This document shows positions 5,551 to 6,722 of a DNA stretch of 6,722 nucleotides, in pieces. The stretch is from NCBI GenBank assembly GCA_019058515.1, contig JAHPYY010000155.1, forward strand, positions 1-6,722, given 5' to 3'. Numbering within the stretch: position 1 is the stretch's first letter; every line of letters begins with the position of its first letter. The notes beneath the pieces were generated by a model, which was given only the letters and a program-made list of their open reading frames with translations, did no database searches and was not told the DNA's origin. The position numbers and the translations under genes were made by a program. Origin of the DNA: Promethearchaeota archaeon (GTDB lineage: Archaea > Asgardarchaeota > Lokiarchaeia > Sigynarchaeales > SOKP01).

Positions 5551-5600
5551 CTTAAAAATAAATTTTTCTTCAAAAGTATCCAAACTTAAAACTAATAAAC

Positions 5601-5610
5601 GGAAAGGTGG
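5601..5610 (+). promoter_or_regulatory. Strong ribosome-binding site facing an ATC codon
   Basis: GGAAAGGTGG closely resembles the AAGGTGG site of the PIG-L gene. Six bases later comes ATC GCT AAA AAA GAA, where an ATG would be expected. The ATC (5617-5619) is in frame with the small plus-strand gene. No ATG, GTG or TTG lies between the upstream in-frame stop (5596-5598) and the GTG at 5647. Confidence 0.5.
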
Positions 5611-5646
5611 TTTAAAATCGCTAAAAAAGAACTTTTCATTAAAAGG

Positions 5647-5883
5647 GTGTACGAGATTGTCAATGAACTCAAAATTCCATTAATAGATGAACGCGTTTAC
5701 GATAAAGTAACCTTCAATGCTGGTGCTGGAATCGCCGCAGTCATCTTTAAATTTGAAGAGGACGAGTCCGTAATCCGAGGTTTCTTAGGTCTTGCGGAAT
5801 ATTTCCACACTGTTGTTGTGAAAAAGAAGGACGAGTTTTACATTCCGCACTCATCGATACTGTTCCGATTAATAAGCTCGTAA
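5647..5883 (+). CDS. Small orphan protein of unknown function (start uncertain)
   Basis: This is the only plus-strand gene. From the first conventional start (GTG, 5647-5649) it encodes 78 residues, but that GTG directly abuts an AAAAGG run and has no well-spaced ribosome-binding site. The strong site at 5601-5610 points instead to ATC at 5617, giving 88 residues with ten extra residues beginning IAKKELFIKR. The protein looks globular: an N-terminal helix, alternating beta-like stretches (KVTFNAGAGIAAVIFKF, then FHTVVVKKKDEFYI) and a hydrophobic C-terminal segment, SSILFRLI. It has no Cys, signal peptide or clear membrane span. I do not recognise a family and infer no function. It is monocistronic, converging on the LRR gene, with T-runs right after its stop. 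Confidence 0.6.
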   Translation: MYEIVNELKIPLIDERVYDKVTFNAGAGIAAVIFKFEEDESVIRGFLGLAEYFHTVVVKKKDEFYIPHSSILFRLISS

Positions 5884-5899
5884 ATAGTAGCAAAAACCA

Positions 5900-5925
5900 T
5901 TTTTTTATTTTATTTCTCTATTTTT
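5900..5925 (+). terminator. Oligo-T terminator after the small plus-strand gene
   Basis: Seven T (5900-5906) followed by further short T-runs up to TTTTT (5921-5925) lie 17 bases after the stop of the small gene, inside the 75-base gap between two converging genes. On the minus strand the same stretch is A-rich, so it would serve only the plus-strand transcript. Confidence 0.5.
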
Positions 5926-5958
5926 GATTTAGTCCTATCGACAGAGTTAAGAGGAAAG

Positions 5959-6648
5959 CTAAATATAGGACTGGAGCTCCTCGATCTCCTCGTGTTCGAA
6001 ATAACCGTTAAATAAAGGTTCTTCAAACGGATTGTCCCTCAAGTATAGCGACGATAAGCGCCCCATGCCCTCGAACCGCTCTAAAGTAGTAAGCAAATTG
6101 TTCCCCACGCTCAAATCTTCTAATTGCGTTAAATTTCCAAGCCCTTCGATCTTCGTAATCCTATTGTAGTCGAGATTTAACTCCTCAAGGGATTTCAAAC
6201 CGTCAAGTCCAGAAATCTTAGATATGCGGTTGTGGTCCAAATCCAGTCGCACTAACTTTTCTAAGGCGTCTAACCCTGAAATTTTCTCGATTTGATTTTT
6301 GGAAAGCTTTAAGTAGGTTAGATTAATCAAATTATCGAGCCCAGAAATCTCAGATAATCTATTTTTCGCAAGAGTGAGGGTATCTAAATTGATTAGCCTA
6401 TCTAATCCGGAAATGGCTTTTATCCTGTTTCCGTTTAAATGAAGGTGTTCTAAGCTAGTTAACCGCTCTAAACCCGAGATCTCCTCGAAGAGGTTTCCTT
6501 CTATTGAGAGCGTGGTTAACCCTGACAACTCAGACAGACCATCAACCTCAAGAACGCTACCTAGCTCTCTATTGATTACACTCAACTCTAATCCTGAGCC
6601 CGCTTGCTGAACAAAAATTCTTTCACTATTTACAACTACAAACTCCAT
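5959..6648 (-). CDS. SDS22-like leucine-rich-repeat protein
   Basis: The 229-residue protein has a short beta-rich N-terminal cap (1-35), then eight leucine-rich repeats with a strict 22-residue period starting at residues 36, 58, 80, 102, 124, 146, 168 and 190. Units follow the pattern SGLDxLxNLxxLxLxxNxIxxI, the SDS22/protein-phosphatase-regulator subtype. It ends in an acidic tail with NPFEEPLFNGYFEHEEIEEL. The central repeats keep the consensus Asn of the LxLxxN turn. The repeats form a curved solenoid whose concave face binds partner proteins; the partner is unknown. There is no signal peptide, membrane span or fused catalytic domain, so it should be a cytoplasmic scaffold. Genes of this type are common in Asgard archaea. 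The ATG at 6646-6648 lacks a good Shine-Dalgarno site. A TATA-like word lies about 37-52 bases upstream. It converges with the small plus-strand gene. Confidence 0.88.
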   Translation of the reverse strand: MEFVVVNSERIFVQQAGSGLELSVINRELGSVLEVDGLSELSGLTTLSIEGNLFEEISGLERLTSLEHLHLNGNRIKAISGLDRLINLDTLTLAKNRLSEISGLDNLINLTYLKLSKNQIEKISGLDALEKLVRLDLDHNRISKISGLDGLKSLEELNLDYNRITKIEGLGNLTQLEDLSVGNNLLTTLERFEGMGRLSSLYLRDNPFEEPLFNGYFEHEEIEELQSYI

Positions 6649-6684
6649 AATTATTTAACCCGTTTCAATAAAAAAAAAATATTC

Positions 6685-6700
6685 GTATTTAAATTTATAG
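6685..6700 (-). promoter_or_regulatory. Candidate TATA box for the LRR gene
   Basis: CTATAAATTTAAATAC on the minus strand predicts transcription start near 6667, giving a leader of about 19 bases. A nine-base A-run (6671-6679) on the plus strand lies between the box and that start. Confidence 0.45.
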
Positions 6701-6722
6701 GTACTACAGAATTTCAGTGAAC

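Larger units (their letters stand above)
5208..5616. other. Intergenic region of about 400 bases, mostly without intact genes
   Basis: The left part holds the upstream region of the DUF4145 gene with a short direct repeat. The middle (about 5294-5450) shows a possible decayed plus-strand ORF. The right part holds a 16-base palindrome near 5499 and the TATA and ribosome-binding elements of the small plus-strand gene. No RNA gene was recognised. Confidence 0.5.

Overview
The window looks like chromosomal DNA from an AT-rich archaeon. The best guess is an Asgard (Promethearchaeota, Lokiarchaeia-like) lineage. Seen directly: TATA-like boxes sit about 25 bases from probable transcript starts, some genes lack a Shine-Dalgarno sequence and may be leaderless, others use a GGTG-type site, and likely transcript ends are oligo-T tracts. 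The regular 22-residue LRR protein, the GPH/MFS-type transporter and the Pro-rich protein all fit Asgard gene content. No rRNA, tRNA or marker gene is present, so the lineage is an inference. All genes but one lie on the minus strand.

Layout from left to right. At 1-364 is the N-terminal part of a PIG-L/LmbE-type zinc deacetylase, cut off by the window edge. At 477-1202 is a 241-residue low-complexity Pro/Ala/Gly protein with a charged N-terminal helix and a short basic C-terminal helix; it is the most unusual gene here. At 1468-2901 is a GPH/MFS_2 sugar-type symporter broken by one in-frame TAG and three single-base frameshifts. At 3019-4294 is a tight two-gene unit of flavodoxin-fold oxidoreductases, the first with a Cys cluster, separated by one base and ended by a small hairpin plus T-run. 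At 4581-5207 is a membrane-anchored protein with a DUF4145 (HEPN-like) domain. A region of about 400 bases (5208-5616) has no intact gene but may hold a decayed plus-strand ORF. At 5647-5883 is the only plus-strand gene, a small orphan whose best ribosome-binding site points to an ATC codon at 5617. At 5959-6648 is an intact SDS22-like leucine-rich-repeat protein.

The genes do not form one pathway. Only the two flavoproteins are clearly an operon; the others each appear to have their own promoter and terminator. I found no CRISPR array, toxin-antitoxin pair, transposase or clear defence system. The best lead for new biology is the Pro-rich protein: its layout (helix, polyproline, Gly linker, short basic helix) resembles the polyproline/actin-binding end of eukaryotic Ena/VASP and WH2 proteins. 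That is only a hypothesis, based on composition and a short motif.
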